From NCBI GenBank assembly GCA_030539415.1, contig JAUNSE010000129.1, positions 1 to 5,993 of the forward strand: a DNA stretch of 5,993 nt, written 5' to 3'. Source of the DNA: Desulfovibrionaceae bacterium (lineage in GTDB: Bacteria; Desulfobacterota; Desulfovibrionia; Desulfovibrionales; Desulfovibrionaceae). This document shows, in pieces, positions 1 through 5,804 of this stretch. The position numbers and the translations under genes were made by a program. The notes under the pieces are model-generated. The model worked only from the letters and a program-made list of their open reading frames with translations. It had not been told where the DNA came from and made no database searches. Positions within the stretch are counted from its first letter, which is position 1. The number at the start of each line of letters is the position of its first letter.

Positions 1-436
1 CATGCTCTGGGACATAGCCTCCCGCTGCCGGGCTCTCGTGAAGGCGGCTTTCATGGTGCAGAAGGAGGTGGGCCTGCGCCTTGCGGCCAGCCCCTGCTCC
101 AAGGACTACGGCGCGCTCTCTGTCTGGACCCAGGCCTTCTGGACGCCGCGCATGGCCTTCACCGTGGGACCGGGCGCCTTCAACCCGCCCCCGAAGGTGG
201 ACTCTGCCGTGCTGTCCTTTGTGCCGAAGACGGCGGACCTTCTGCCGAAGCGTCCGGAGGCCCTCGCCTCCCTGGTCAAGCTCTGCTTCCAGCAGCGCAG
301 AAAACAGATCGGCGGCCTCTTCCGCAAGGGCGGGCGACCGGATCTTCTGGCCCGTCTGGAGGAGCTGAACATCTCCCTGCAGGCAAGGCCCGAGGAGCTG
401 ACCGTGGAGCAGTTCATGGCGCTGAGCGGGAATTAG
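1..436 (+). CDS. rsmA: 16S rRNA (adenine(1518)-N(6)/adenine(1519)-N(6))-dimethyltransferase RsmA/KsgA, C-terminal part
   Basis: RsmA (KsgA) uses S-adenosylmethionine to dimethylate two adjacent adenines in the 3' terminal hairpin of 16S rRNA, a late step in 30S ribosomal subunit maturation in the cytoplasm. The window holds the last 144 codons or so; the family is usually about 260-290 residues, so roughly half is missing to the left. The ATG at position 2 is an internal Met, not the start, because the visible protein begins inside the catalytic domain. Family marks, numbered from that Met, are MVQKEVGLRL (18-27), the S-K-D-YG-LSV segment (30-41), PGAFNPPPKVDSAV (57-70) and the C-terminal-domain FQQRRKQI (96-103). 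The SAM-binding motifs lie outside the window. The gene ends with TAG and converges on the transporter gene, with a hairpin terminator between them. The reading frame is intact. The identification is firm. Confidence 0.95.
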   Translation, partial: MLWDIASRCRALVKAAFMVQKEVGLRLAASPCSKDYGALSVWTQAFWTPRMAFTVGPGAFNPPPKVDSAVLSFVPKTADLLPKRPEALASLVKLCFQQRRKQIGGLFRKGGRPDLLARLEELNISLQARPEELTVEQFMALSGN

Positions 437-497
437 GCCTCAGGCAGCTCTTCTTTGGAGACAGAACTGCTGCGAAGGCGGGCAGTCAGCAAATATC

Positions 498-534
498 AAG
501 AGCCGGTCCGGAGCATTCCGGGCCGGCTTCTCTT
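498..534. terminator. Probable bidirectional intrinsic terminator between rsmA and the TauE/SafE gene
   Basis: An 11-bp inverted repeat (501-511 with 518-528, one G-U wobble at 507/522) encloses a 6-nt loop, agcatt. On the + strand it is followed by the pyrimidine-rich tail ttctctt, which suits the end of rsmA. On the - strand the tail reads CTTGATATTTG, which suits the end of the transporter gene. It lies between two converging stop codons, 65 nt after the rsmA stop and about 58 nt past the transporter stop, where a shared terminator is expected. The U tracts are imperfect, so termination strength is uncertain in both directions. Confidence 0.75.
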
Positions 535-591
535 GTGCCGCACCCCTGACGCAAAGACTGCGGTGATGTCCGAAGGCATGCGTGCGCCTCT

Positions 592-1332
592 CTACACACT
601 GCGCACAATGACAAACAGCCCCACGATGATGCAGACAACGGAGACAATTCTCTTCAGCGTCCGCTGGGACACCCTGTGGGCAATGCGCACGCCGATGAAG
701 ACACCGGCAAGCTCGGCGGCGGTAATCCACGCCCCGACCTCCAGGTCTATGGCCCCGTGCATCAGATTGCCCAGACTGCCGGACGAGGCCGCAGCTATCT
801 GAATCACCTGGCTCGTGGCAATGCAGGCGAGCGGCGCAAAGCCCGCAATGACCATCAGCGGCACGGACAGGACCGGCCCGCCCACGCCGGTCAGACCCGA
901 GAAAAAGCCCACAACGGCCCCTATGCCCAGCAGCAGGAGCTTCTGCTTTGTGTCTCCAGGCCTGTACTCGACAGTGCCGCCTTTTGCCGGAAACAGGGCG
1001 TACGCCCCGGCAAAGATGATGAGGCAGCCCAGAATCACATTCAGGTGCTCGGCCTGCACAAGCGCGTTGACCTGGGCTCCGGGGAAGGCAAAGAGCACGC
1101 TGCCCAGGCAGACGGGTATGGTGATGCCCCAGCTGATGCTGCCGTGCCTGCGGTAGAGAAAGGTGCCCAGCATGCCGGTGAAGAGAAAGCTGAACAGGGC
1201 CGTGCCCATGGCCTGGTGCGTGGAGAGCCCCGCCATGGGGCCCAGAAGCGGGATGATGAGGATGCCTCCGGCCCCGACAGTGCCGATAAGCCCGCCGACA
1301 AAGACCGCCACCAGCAGAAGAAGGATGAACAT
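592..1332 (-). CDS. Sulfite exporter TauE/SafE family (DUF81) membrane protein
   Basis: This is a 246-residue integral inner-membrane protein of the TauE/SafE family, whose members are thought to export small sulfur-containing or organic anions such as sulfite and sulfoacetate. About eight hydrophobic segments are visible, near residues 2-30, 39-60, 67-85, 97-114, 131-163 (probably two), 166-190, 197-216 and 226-244. The two halves each open with the family's glycine-rich repeat: GGLIGTVGAGGILIIPLL at 13-30 and GFFSGLTGVGGPVLSVPLM at 142-160, the expected internal duplication. Length matches the family (about 250). The ATG start has a GGGAG Shine-Dalgarno 7 nt upstream (1340-1344). The gene follows the glmM terminator and so probably uses its own promoter. 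A hairpin abuts its ribosome binding site. Substrate cannot be read from the sequence; sulfite or a sulfonate product would suit a sulfur-reducing host, but that is inference. Confidence 0.88.
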   Translation of the reverse strand: MFILLLLVAVFVGGLIGTVGAGGILIIPLLGPMAGLSTHQAMGTALFSFLFTGMLGTFLYRRHGSISWGITIPVCLGSVLFAFPGAQVNALVQAEHLNVILGCLIIFAGAYALFPAKGGTVEYRPGDTKQKLLLLGIGAVVGFFSGLTGVGGPVLSVPLMVIAGFAPLACIATSQVIQIAAASSGSLGNLMHGAIDLEVGAWITAAELAGVFIGVRIAHRVSQRTLKRIVSVVCIIVGLFVIVRSV

Positions 1333-1344
1333 GGCTGCACTCCC

Positions 1345-1372
1345 GTGCCGGCTCCCGCCTGCGGGTCGGCAC
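1345..1372 (-). promoter_or_regulatory. Hairpin abutting the Shine-Dalgarno of the TauE/SafE gene
   Basis: In mRNA sense (- strand) this is a two-part stem. The outer 6 bp pair 1345-1350 (gtgccg) with 1367-1372 (cggcac). The inner 5 bp pair 1354-1358 (cccgc) with 1361-1365 (gcggg). A small asymmetric internal loop separates them. The last paired base lies directly next to the GGGAG ribosome binding site at 1340-1344. There is no U tract after it, so it is not an intrinsic terminator. It could affect translation initiation or mRNA stability, but no ligand or regulator can be named. The rest of the gene-free stretch 1333-1535 shows no convincing promoter to my reading. Confidence 0.45.
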
Positions 1373-1536
1373 TCACTTCACATGCACGAGCTGTCTTCCG
1401 TACTGGTGCGGGCTCGCGGCACCACGGAGATTCTGCCGGCAGACCATACCGCCGCCCTTCCCGGCCGCGGGCACACTGTGTCCCGCTGCACTTATGCGCG
1501 CTCTGCAAACCCGGTCCAGAATCCGGCATCTCATAT

Positions 1537-1578
1537 AAAAAGGCGCATGCCCCCGCCTTGCGGCAGATGACATGCGCC
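1537..1578 (-). terminator. Intrinsic terminator downstream of glmM
   Basis: Read on the - strand, an 8-bp perfect stem GGCGCATG/CATGCGCC (1571-1578 with 1542-1549) is capped by a second stem, CTGCC/GGCGG with one wobble, around a GCAA tetraloop. It is followed at once by TTTTTATAT (complement of 1533-1541). Stem, stable tetraloop and U run together form a classical rho-independent terminator starting 32 nt past the glmM stop codon. It separates the pyrG-glmM unit from the downstream transporter gene. Confidence 0.88.
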
Positions 1579-1610
1579 CGAGCTGTGCTTTCTTGTCCAA
1601 GAGAGGCTGG

Positions 1611-2966
1611 CTAGCCGATCTCGCGGCGGATGACGTCCGCCAGATCCTGGCTGTACTGATCCACCTTGTCCTGGTCCTCGGCCTCCACCATGATGCGGCA
1701 GAGATTCTCGGTGCCGGAGTAGCGCAGGACCACCCTGCCGCGATTGCCCAGGGCCTCCTCGATTTTCGCCACGGTCTGGCCGATGACGGGCTTTTCCTCG
1801 AAGGGCACCTTGCGGCTCACGCGCACGTTCAAGAGCTTCTGCGGGAAGAGGGTCAGCAGGCCGCTGATCTCGGAGAGGGACTTCTCCTTCTCGCGCACGA
1901 TGCGCAGGATCTGCAGGGCCGCCAGCAGGCCGTCGCCTGTGGTGCTGAAGCGCCTGAAGATGAGGTGGCCGGACTGCTCGCCGCCGAAGAGGACGCCCTC
2001 GCGGCGCATCATCTCCATGACATAGCGGTCGCCCACCTTGCTGCGGAGGAGGCGTCCGCCCTGCTCCTGCATGAAGATTTCCAGGGCCAGGTTGCTCATG
2101 GCCGTGGCCACGATGGTGTTGCCCGGGAGCCTGCCGCGCTGGATGAGATCCTGGGCGCACATGGCCATCAGCTGATCGCCGTCCAGCACGCGGCCGCGCT
2201 CGTCGGCCATGATCAGGCGGTCGGCGTCGCCGTCCAGGGCGATGCCCAGATCGGCGCGGACCTCGCGCACCTTGGCGGCCATGGTCTCAGGATGGAGAGC
2301 GCCGCAGTTGTCATTGATGTTGGTGCCGTTGGGATTGGTGCCGATGCGCACCACTTCCGCGCCGAGCTCCTCCAGGGCCAGAGGGGCGACCTTGTAGCTT
2401 GCGCCGTTGGCGCAGTCCACCACGATGCGCAGGCCGGTCAGGTTCATGCCGGCCGGGAAGCAGGACTTGGTGTAGACAATGTACCTGCCGCCCGCGTCCT
2501 CGATCTTGGTGGCGCGGCCGACCTTGTCGTCGGCCGGATAGGGCCAGCGGTAGCTCTCGTCCAGCACCATGGCGGCAATCTCGTCCTCCTTCTCGTCGGG
2601 GAGCTTGAAGCCCTCGTCGTCGAAGAACTTGATGCCGTTGTCCATGTACGGATTGTGGGAGGCCGAGATGACCACGCCGAAGTCGGCGCGCATGCTTCTG
2701 GTCAGAAAGGAGATGGCGGGCGTCGGCAGAGGCCCGGTCATGATGACCTTCATGCCCGCGGCGCAGAGACCGGCCGTCAGGGCCGACTCGAACATGTAGC
2801 CGGACAGGCGCGTGTCCTTGCCGATGACCACCTTGTTCTGGCAGTTGGGCTTGCGCTTGAAGTACATGCCGGCCGCGAGACCGAGGCGCAGGGCCACGTC
2901 CACGGTCATGGGGTAGGTGTTCGCCCTGCCCCGCAGGCCGTCCGTGCCGAATAAGCGTTCAGACAT
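1611..2966 (-). CDS. glmM: Phosphoglucosamine mutase GlmM
   Basis: GlmM interconverts glucosamine-6-phosphate and glucosamine-1-phosphate, feeding GlmU and UDP-GlcNAc for peptidoglycan and lipopolysaccharide; it is cytoplasmic and Mg-dependent. The 451-residue protein has the family's usual length (about 445-455). In order it shows the N-terminal RLFGTDGLRG (4-13), the active-site loop SASHNP (101-106) with Ser103 as the expected phosphoserine, the metal-binding loop DGDADR (245-250), the sugar-binding loop GGEQSGH (328-334) and the C-terminal phosphate-binding RYSGTEN (415-421). The SASHNP and RYSGTEN forms favour GlmM over phosphomannomutase or phosphoglucomutase. The ATG has a GGAGG Shine-Dalgarno 7 nt upstream (2974-2978). 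The gene lies 115 nt downstream of pyrG on the same strand and is followed by an intrinsic terminator, so it is probably the last gene of a pyrG-glmM unit. Nothing is broken or missing. Confidence 0.97.
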   Translation of the reverse strand: MSERLFGTDGLRGRANTYPMTVDVALRLGLAAGMYFKRKPNCQNKVVIGKDTRLSGYMFESALTAGLCAAGMKVIMTGPLPTPAISFLTRSMRADFGVVISASHNPYMDNGIKFFDDEGFKLPDEKEDEIAAMVLDESYRWPYPADDKVGRATKIEDAGGRYIVYTKSCFPAGMNLTGLRIVVDCANGASYKVAPLALEELGAEVVRIGTNPNGTNINDNCGALHPETMAAKVREVRADLGIALDGDADRLIMADERGRVLDGDQLMAMCAQDLIQRGRLPGNTIVATAMSNLALEIFMQEQGGRLLRSKVGDRYVMEMMRREGVLFGGEQSGHLIFRRFSTTGDGLLAALQILRIVREKEKSLSEISGLLTLFPQKLLNVRVSRKVPFEEKPVIGQTVAKIEEALGNRGRVVLRYSGTENLCRIMVEAEDQDKVDQYSQDLADVIRREIG

Positions 2967-3023
2967 GGATTATCCTCCACAAGGGATTGCACGAGGGATG
3001 GTTCGAAAGAGTTTCCCGGCTCC

Positions 3024-3064
3024 GGGGCGCGCCGCATCATATAAATAGCAGCGGAATGCGCCCC
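3024..3064 (-). promoter_or_regulatory. Hairpin with AT-rich loop between pyrG and glmM, with a possible weak internal promoter
   Basis: A 7-bp perfect outer stem (3024-3030 ggggcgc with 3058-3064 gcgcccc) and a 4-bp inner stem (3032-3035 with 3051-3054) enclose a 15-nt AT-rich loop (3036-3050) in an otherwise GC-rich region. In mRNA sense no U run follows, so it is not a standard terminator. The loop reads TATGAT on the - strand (3036-3041), one base from the -10 consensus, but no good -35 box sits 16-18 nt upstream. It may be an RNA processing or stability element, or part of a weak glmM promoter. The structure is visible; the function is a guess. Confidence 0.35.
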
Positions 3065-3081
3065 TGCCCGGTCTTCCGCGC

Positions 3082-4734
3082 CTAGCCTCTGGTCCTTTCG
3101 GCCTGCTGCACGGCAGCCTTGATGAACTCCCTGAACAGCGGATGCGGCTGCATGGGACGGGACTTGAACTCGGGATGGAACTGGCAGCCCAGGAACCAGG
3201 GATGATCCTTCAGCTCGATGATTTCCACCAGGGACTTGTCCGGGGACACGCCGCTGTAGACCAGGCCCTTCTCCTCGAGCAGATCCTTGAAGGCGTTGTT
3301 GAATTCGTAGCGGTGGCGGTGGCGCTCCTGCACGCTCTCGCTCTCGTAGGCCGCCCAGGCCTTCGTGTCGGGCATCACGGTGCAGGGATAGGCGCCCAGG
3401 CGCATGGTGCCGCCCTTGTCGCTCGCCTCGTCGCGGCGGGCCACATGGCGGGTGTGCACGTCGTACCACTCGGTCATGAGGTAGATGACCTTGTTGGGGG
3501 TGTTGCGGTCGAACTCCTCGGAGTTGGCATCGGCAAGGCCGGCCACGTGGCGGGCGAACTCGATGACCGCGCACTGCATGCCGAGGCAGATGCCGAAGAA
3601 GGGCACCTTGTTCTCGCGGGCGTACTTGATGGCGAAGACCTTGCCCTCCACGCCGCGGTAGCCGAAGCCGCCGGGCACGAGGATGCCGTCCACGCCGGCA
3701 AAGAGCTGCGGAGCCGTCTTCTCGTCCACCTGCTCGCTGTTCACGTAGCGCAGGTTCACGGACACGTGGTTGGCCACGCCGCCGTGCACCAGAGCCTCGT
3801 GCAGGCTCTTGTAGGCCTCCTTGAGCTCCACGTACTTGCCGACGATGGCGATGGTGACCTGGCCCTGCGGATGGGCGAAGTCGTGCAGCATGCGGCGCCA
3901 GTCCTCGAGATGGGCGTTGCGGGCCGGCAGGCGGAGCATGATGGCCACCTTCTGGTCGAAGCCCTCCTCGAAGAAGGTCATGGGCAGCTCGTAGATGTTG
4001 GCCACGTCCGTGGAGCAGAAGACGGCGTCCCTGTCCACGTTGCAGAACAGGGCGATCTTCTGGCGCAGGTCTTCGGGCACCGGCTTCTCGCAGCGGCAGA
4101 GAATGATGTCGGGCTGGATGCCGATGGAGAGCAGCTCCTTGACGGAGTGCTGGGTCGGCTTGGTCTTGTACTCGCCGGCGGCGCGCAGGTAGGGCACCAG
4201 GGTGAGGTGGATGTTCAGGCAGTTGTCGCGGCCGAGCTCGGAGCGCAGCTGGCGGATGGCCTCCAGGAAGGGCAGGCCCTCGATGTCGCCGACCGTGCCG
4301 CCGATTTCGATGATGGCCACGTCGGGCGCGTCCTCGCCTTCGCTCAGGGACAGCACGAAGCGCTTGATTTCATCGGTCACATGCGGAATGACCTGGACTG
4401 TGGCGCCGAGATAGTCGCCGCGGCGCTCCTTGGCGATGACATTGTTGTATATGGCGCCGGAGGTCGTGTTGTTCTTGTGCGAGAGGGAGATGTTCAGGTA
4501 GCGTTCGTAGTGGCCCAGATCCAGATCGGTCTCGGCGCCGTCGTCGGTGACGAAGACCTCGCCGTGCTGGAAGGGGTTCATGGTGCCGGGGTCCACATTG
4601 ATGTAGGGATCCAGCTTCTGTATGGTCACGGAAATGTTGCGGGCCTTGAGCAGCGCGCCCAGCGAGGCGGCGGCAAGGCCCTTGCCCAGGGACGACAGAA
4701 CGCCGCCGGTCACGAAAATATACTTGGTCTTCAT
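3082..4734 (-). CDS. pyrG: CTP synthase (glutamine-hydrolysing) PyrG
   Basis: PyrG aminates UTP to CTP using ATP and glutamine, the last step of pyrimidine nucleotide synthesis; it is a cytoplasmic enzyme that acts as a tetramer. The 550-residue protein is close to the usual 535-550. The N-terminal synthetase domain (about 1-270) has the P-loop GGVLSSLGKG (10-19), KLDPYINVDPGTM (40-52), the metal- and ATP-site DGAETD (65-70) and EIGGTVGDIE (143-152). The C-terminal class I glutamine amidotransferase domain (about 290-550) has the oxyanion-strand PGGFG (354-358), the nucleophile elbow GICLGMQ with Cys383, and His520/Glu522 in QFHPEF, so the catalytic triad is complete. The ATG has a strong GGGGAGGG ribosome binding site 4 nt upstream. 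It heads the - strand unit with glmM, follows a hairpin-rich leader of about 180 nt, and is divergent from purQ. The reading frame is intact and the identification is certain. Confidence 0.98.
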   Translation of the reverse strand: MKTKYIFVTGGVLSSLGKGLAAASLGALLKARNISVTIQKLDPYINVDPGTMNPFQHGEVFVTDDGAETDLDLGHYERYLNISLSHKNNTTSGAIYNNVIAKERRGDYLGATVQVIPHVTDEIKRFVLSLSEGEDAPDVAIIEIGGTVGDIEGLPFLEAIRQLRSELGRDNCLNIHLTLVPYLRAAGEYKTKPTQHSVKELLSIGIQPDIILCRCEKPVPEDLRQKIALFCNVDRDAVFCSTDVANIYELPMTFFEEGFDQKVAIMLRLPARNAHLEDWRRMLHDFAHPQGQVTIAIVGKYVELKEAYKSLHEALVHGGVANHVSVNLRYVNSEQVDEKTAPQLFAGVDGILVPGGFGYRGVEGKVFAIKYARENKVPFFGICLGMQCAVIEFARHVAGLADANSEEFDRNTPNKVIYLMTEWYDVHTRHVARRDEASDKGGTMRLGAYPCTVMPDTKAWAAYESESVQERHRHRYEFNNAFKDLLEEKGLVYSGVSPDKSLVEIIELKDHPWFLGCQFHPEFKSRPMQPHPLFREFIKAAVQQAERTRG

Positions 4735-4761
4735 TATCCCTCCCCGTCACGCGGTCATATG

Positions 4762-4892
4762 CCGGACGGCCCCAAGGGGCCGGAATGGTTCACAGAACAA
4801 GGCGGTGCCAGGCACCGGAAACACGACCTCCCGCACCGCGGGAACAGTCCTGCGGTCCGGTCTGAGGTTCGCGCCATGCCCCCACGGCGCGA
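4762..4892 (-). promoter_or_regulatory. pyrG: pyrG leader with four inverted repeats
   Basis: Four perfect inverted repeats are packed into the stretch upstream of pyrG. In transcription order (- strand) they are: a 7-bp stem 4869-4875/4886-4892 with a 10-nt loop; a 6-bp stem 4829-4834/4838-4843 with a 3-nt loop; a 7-bp near-palindrome 4803-4809/4811-4817 with one central base, folding as a 5-bp hairpin, followed by CCTTGTTCTGTG; and a 7-bp stem 4767-4773/4776-4782, whose RNA form has a CTTG tetraloop, ending 24 nt before the GGAGG core. No known riboswitch consensus was recognised. The third hairpin with its moderately U-rich tail could be a weak attenuator. The repeats are seen directly; a regulatory role is inferred. 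Confidence 0.45.
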
Positions 4893-4920
4893 CGTTGCTC
4901 CCTATATACCAAGTCCCGAG

Positions 4921-4929
4921 ATTATGCCA
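4921..4929 (-). promoter_or_regulatory. pyrG: Candidate extended -10 promoter for pyrG
   Basis: On the - strand the sequence TGGCATAAT matches the extended -10 pattern TGnTATAAT with one mismatch. No clear -35 box is present at 16-18 nt, which extended -10 promoters can tolerate. Transcription would begin near 4914-4915, giving a leader of about 180 nt. An alternative is CTGGCA (4925-4930), a 16-nt spacer and TATATA (4903-4908), starting about 18 nt further downstream. Either choice places the start upstream of all four leader hairpins. Confidence 0.45.
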
Positions 4930-4931
4930 GA

Positions 4932-4960
4932 TTGACGCTTGTGACTTCTCTGTGTAAGCT
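4932..4960 (+). promoter_or_regulatory. purQ: Candidate sigma-70-type promoter for purQ
   Basis: A TTGACG -35 box (4932-4937, five of six consensus bases) is followed after a 17-nt spacer by TAAGCT (4955-4960), a weak -10 with three of six matches. Transcription would start near 4967, leaving a short leader of about 28 nt before the purQ ATG. The surroundings are relatively AT-rich for this genome. The weak -10 suggests modest strength or a need for an activator. I see no recognisable purine-repressor operator. Confidence 0.45.
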
Positions 4961-4994
4961 ATGAACCCCATTTCAGCAAAGGAGCCTTATTCAT

Positions 4995-5801
4995 ATGGGC
5001 AGAGTCAATACACTGGTCATCATCGGCTACGGCACGAACTCCCATGTGGAGACGGCCTACGCGGCGCGCCAGGCCGGATCGGATCGGGCGGACATGGTTT
5101 TCTTCTCCGACATCGCTGCCGGACGCGTGTCCCTGGACGATTACGATTTTCTCATCTTCCCGGGCGGCTTCCTGGACGGAGACGATCTGGGCGCGGCTCA
5201 GGCCGCCAGCATGCGCTGGCGCTACATGAAGGACGCCAACGGCGTGCCCCTGGCCGACCAGCTGCAGAAGTTCCGCAGCGACGGCCGCCTCATCCTGGGC
5301 ATCTGCAACGGCTTCCAGCTGCTGGTCAAGCTCGGCATCCTGCCCGGCTTCGACGGCCAGTTCAACCGCCGCGTCTCCCTGGGCCACAATGACAGCATGC
5401 GCTTCGAGGACCGCTGGGTGCGCCTCGCCCCCAACGCGGAGAGCCCCTGCATCATGACGAAGAACCTGCCGCTCATGAGCATGCCCGTCCGCCACGGCGA
5501 GGGCAAGCTCGTGCCCGCCTCGCAGGAGGTGCTCGAGCGGCTGCAGAAGGAGCAGCTCATCGCCCTGCGCTACGCGGATCCCGCCACAGGCCTGCCCACA
5601 GCCGAGTATCCGTACAATCCCAACGGCTCGGCCGACAACGCCGCCGGCATCACCGATCCCACGGGCTGCGTGCTGGGCCTCATGCCCCATCCCGAGGCCT
5701 TCAACCACGTGACCAACCATCCCGGCTGGACGCGCGACGAGGTGGACGCTCCCGGCACCCTGCTCTTCCTGAATGCCGTGAATCACCTGCGGGGCCTCTA
5801 G
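4995..5801 (+). CDS. purQ: Phosphoribosylformylglycinamidine synthase, glutaminase subunit PurQ (long form)
   Basis: PurQ hydrolyses glutamine and passes ammonia to PurL, which converts FGAR to FGAM in de novo purine synthesis; it is cytoplasmic. The 268-residue protein is a class I glutamine amidotransferase with oxyanion-strand PGGFLDGDDLG (56-66), nucleophile elbow GICNGFQLL with Cys104, an HGEG motif (167-170) and His232/Glu234 in MPHPEAF, so the triad is complete. The stretch from LRYAD (191) through NPNGSADNAAGIT (208-220) to MPHPE resembles the C-terminal domain of the large fused PurL (FGAR-AT). It is also longer than the roughly 225-residue PurQ of Bacillus-type PurSQL systems. The ATG is preceded by AAAGGAG (4978-4984) at a slightly long spacing of 10 nt. 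No purL or purS lies in the window, so the partner is encoded elsewhere. It is divergent from pyrG and probably cotranscribed with the next gene. A generic PurL-like amidotransferase is the only alternative, and is less likely. Confidence 0.92.
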   Translation: MGRVNTLVIIGYGTNSHVETAYAARQAGSDRADMVFFSDIAAGRVSLDDYDFLIFPGGFLDGDDLGAAQAASMRWRYMKDANGVPLADQLQKFRSDGRLILGICNGFQLLVKLGILPGFDGQFNRRVSLGHNDSMRFEDRWVRLAPNAESPCIMTKNLPLMSMPVRHGEGKLVPASQEVLERLQKEQLIALRYADPATGLPTAEYPYNPNGSADNAAGITDPTGCVLGLMPHPEAFNHVTNHPGWTRDEVDAPGTLLFLNAVNHLRGL

Positions 5802-5804
5802 GCC

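Noticed and set aside
1373..1600. A 75-codon - strand frame between glmM and the TauE/SafE gene.
   Set aside because: It starts inside the glmM terminator region, has no ribosome binding site, and shows no recognisable protein features.
676..1614. 312-codon + strand frame, and an overlapping 310-codon - strand frame at 440-1372, over the TauE/SafE gene.
   Set aside because: Both are out of frame with the membrane protein, whose hydrophobic segments and repeated glycine motif identify the true frame. Their translations are charged or Arg/His/Cys-rich, with no fold signal.
1572..2954. 460-codon open frame on the + strand, opposite glmM.
   Set aside because: This is another antisense shadow, rich in Ala, His, Val and Gly with no recognisable motif. 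It covers glmM and its terminator.
4895..4920. B. subtilis-style reiterative-transcription control at the start of pyrG.
   Set aside because: The predicted 5' end reads GGGAC rather than the GGGC needed for G addition at a CTP-limited pause, and there is no matching CU-rich arm in a strong terminator.
3142..4935. 597-codon open frame on the + strand, opposite pyrG.
   Set aside because: It is antisense to an unmistakable CTP synthase. The translation is Ala/Val/Gly/Leu/His-rich and low in complexity, as expected when GC-rich third positions suppress stop codons on the opposite strand. No family is recognisable.
4747..4971. A 74-codon - strand frame in the pyrG leader, considered as a leader peptide.
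   Set aside because: Its ATG lies upstream of the candidate pyrG start site and opposite the purQ promoter. It has no Shine-Dalgarno and no run of regulatory codons, and the leader hairpins explain the region better.
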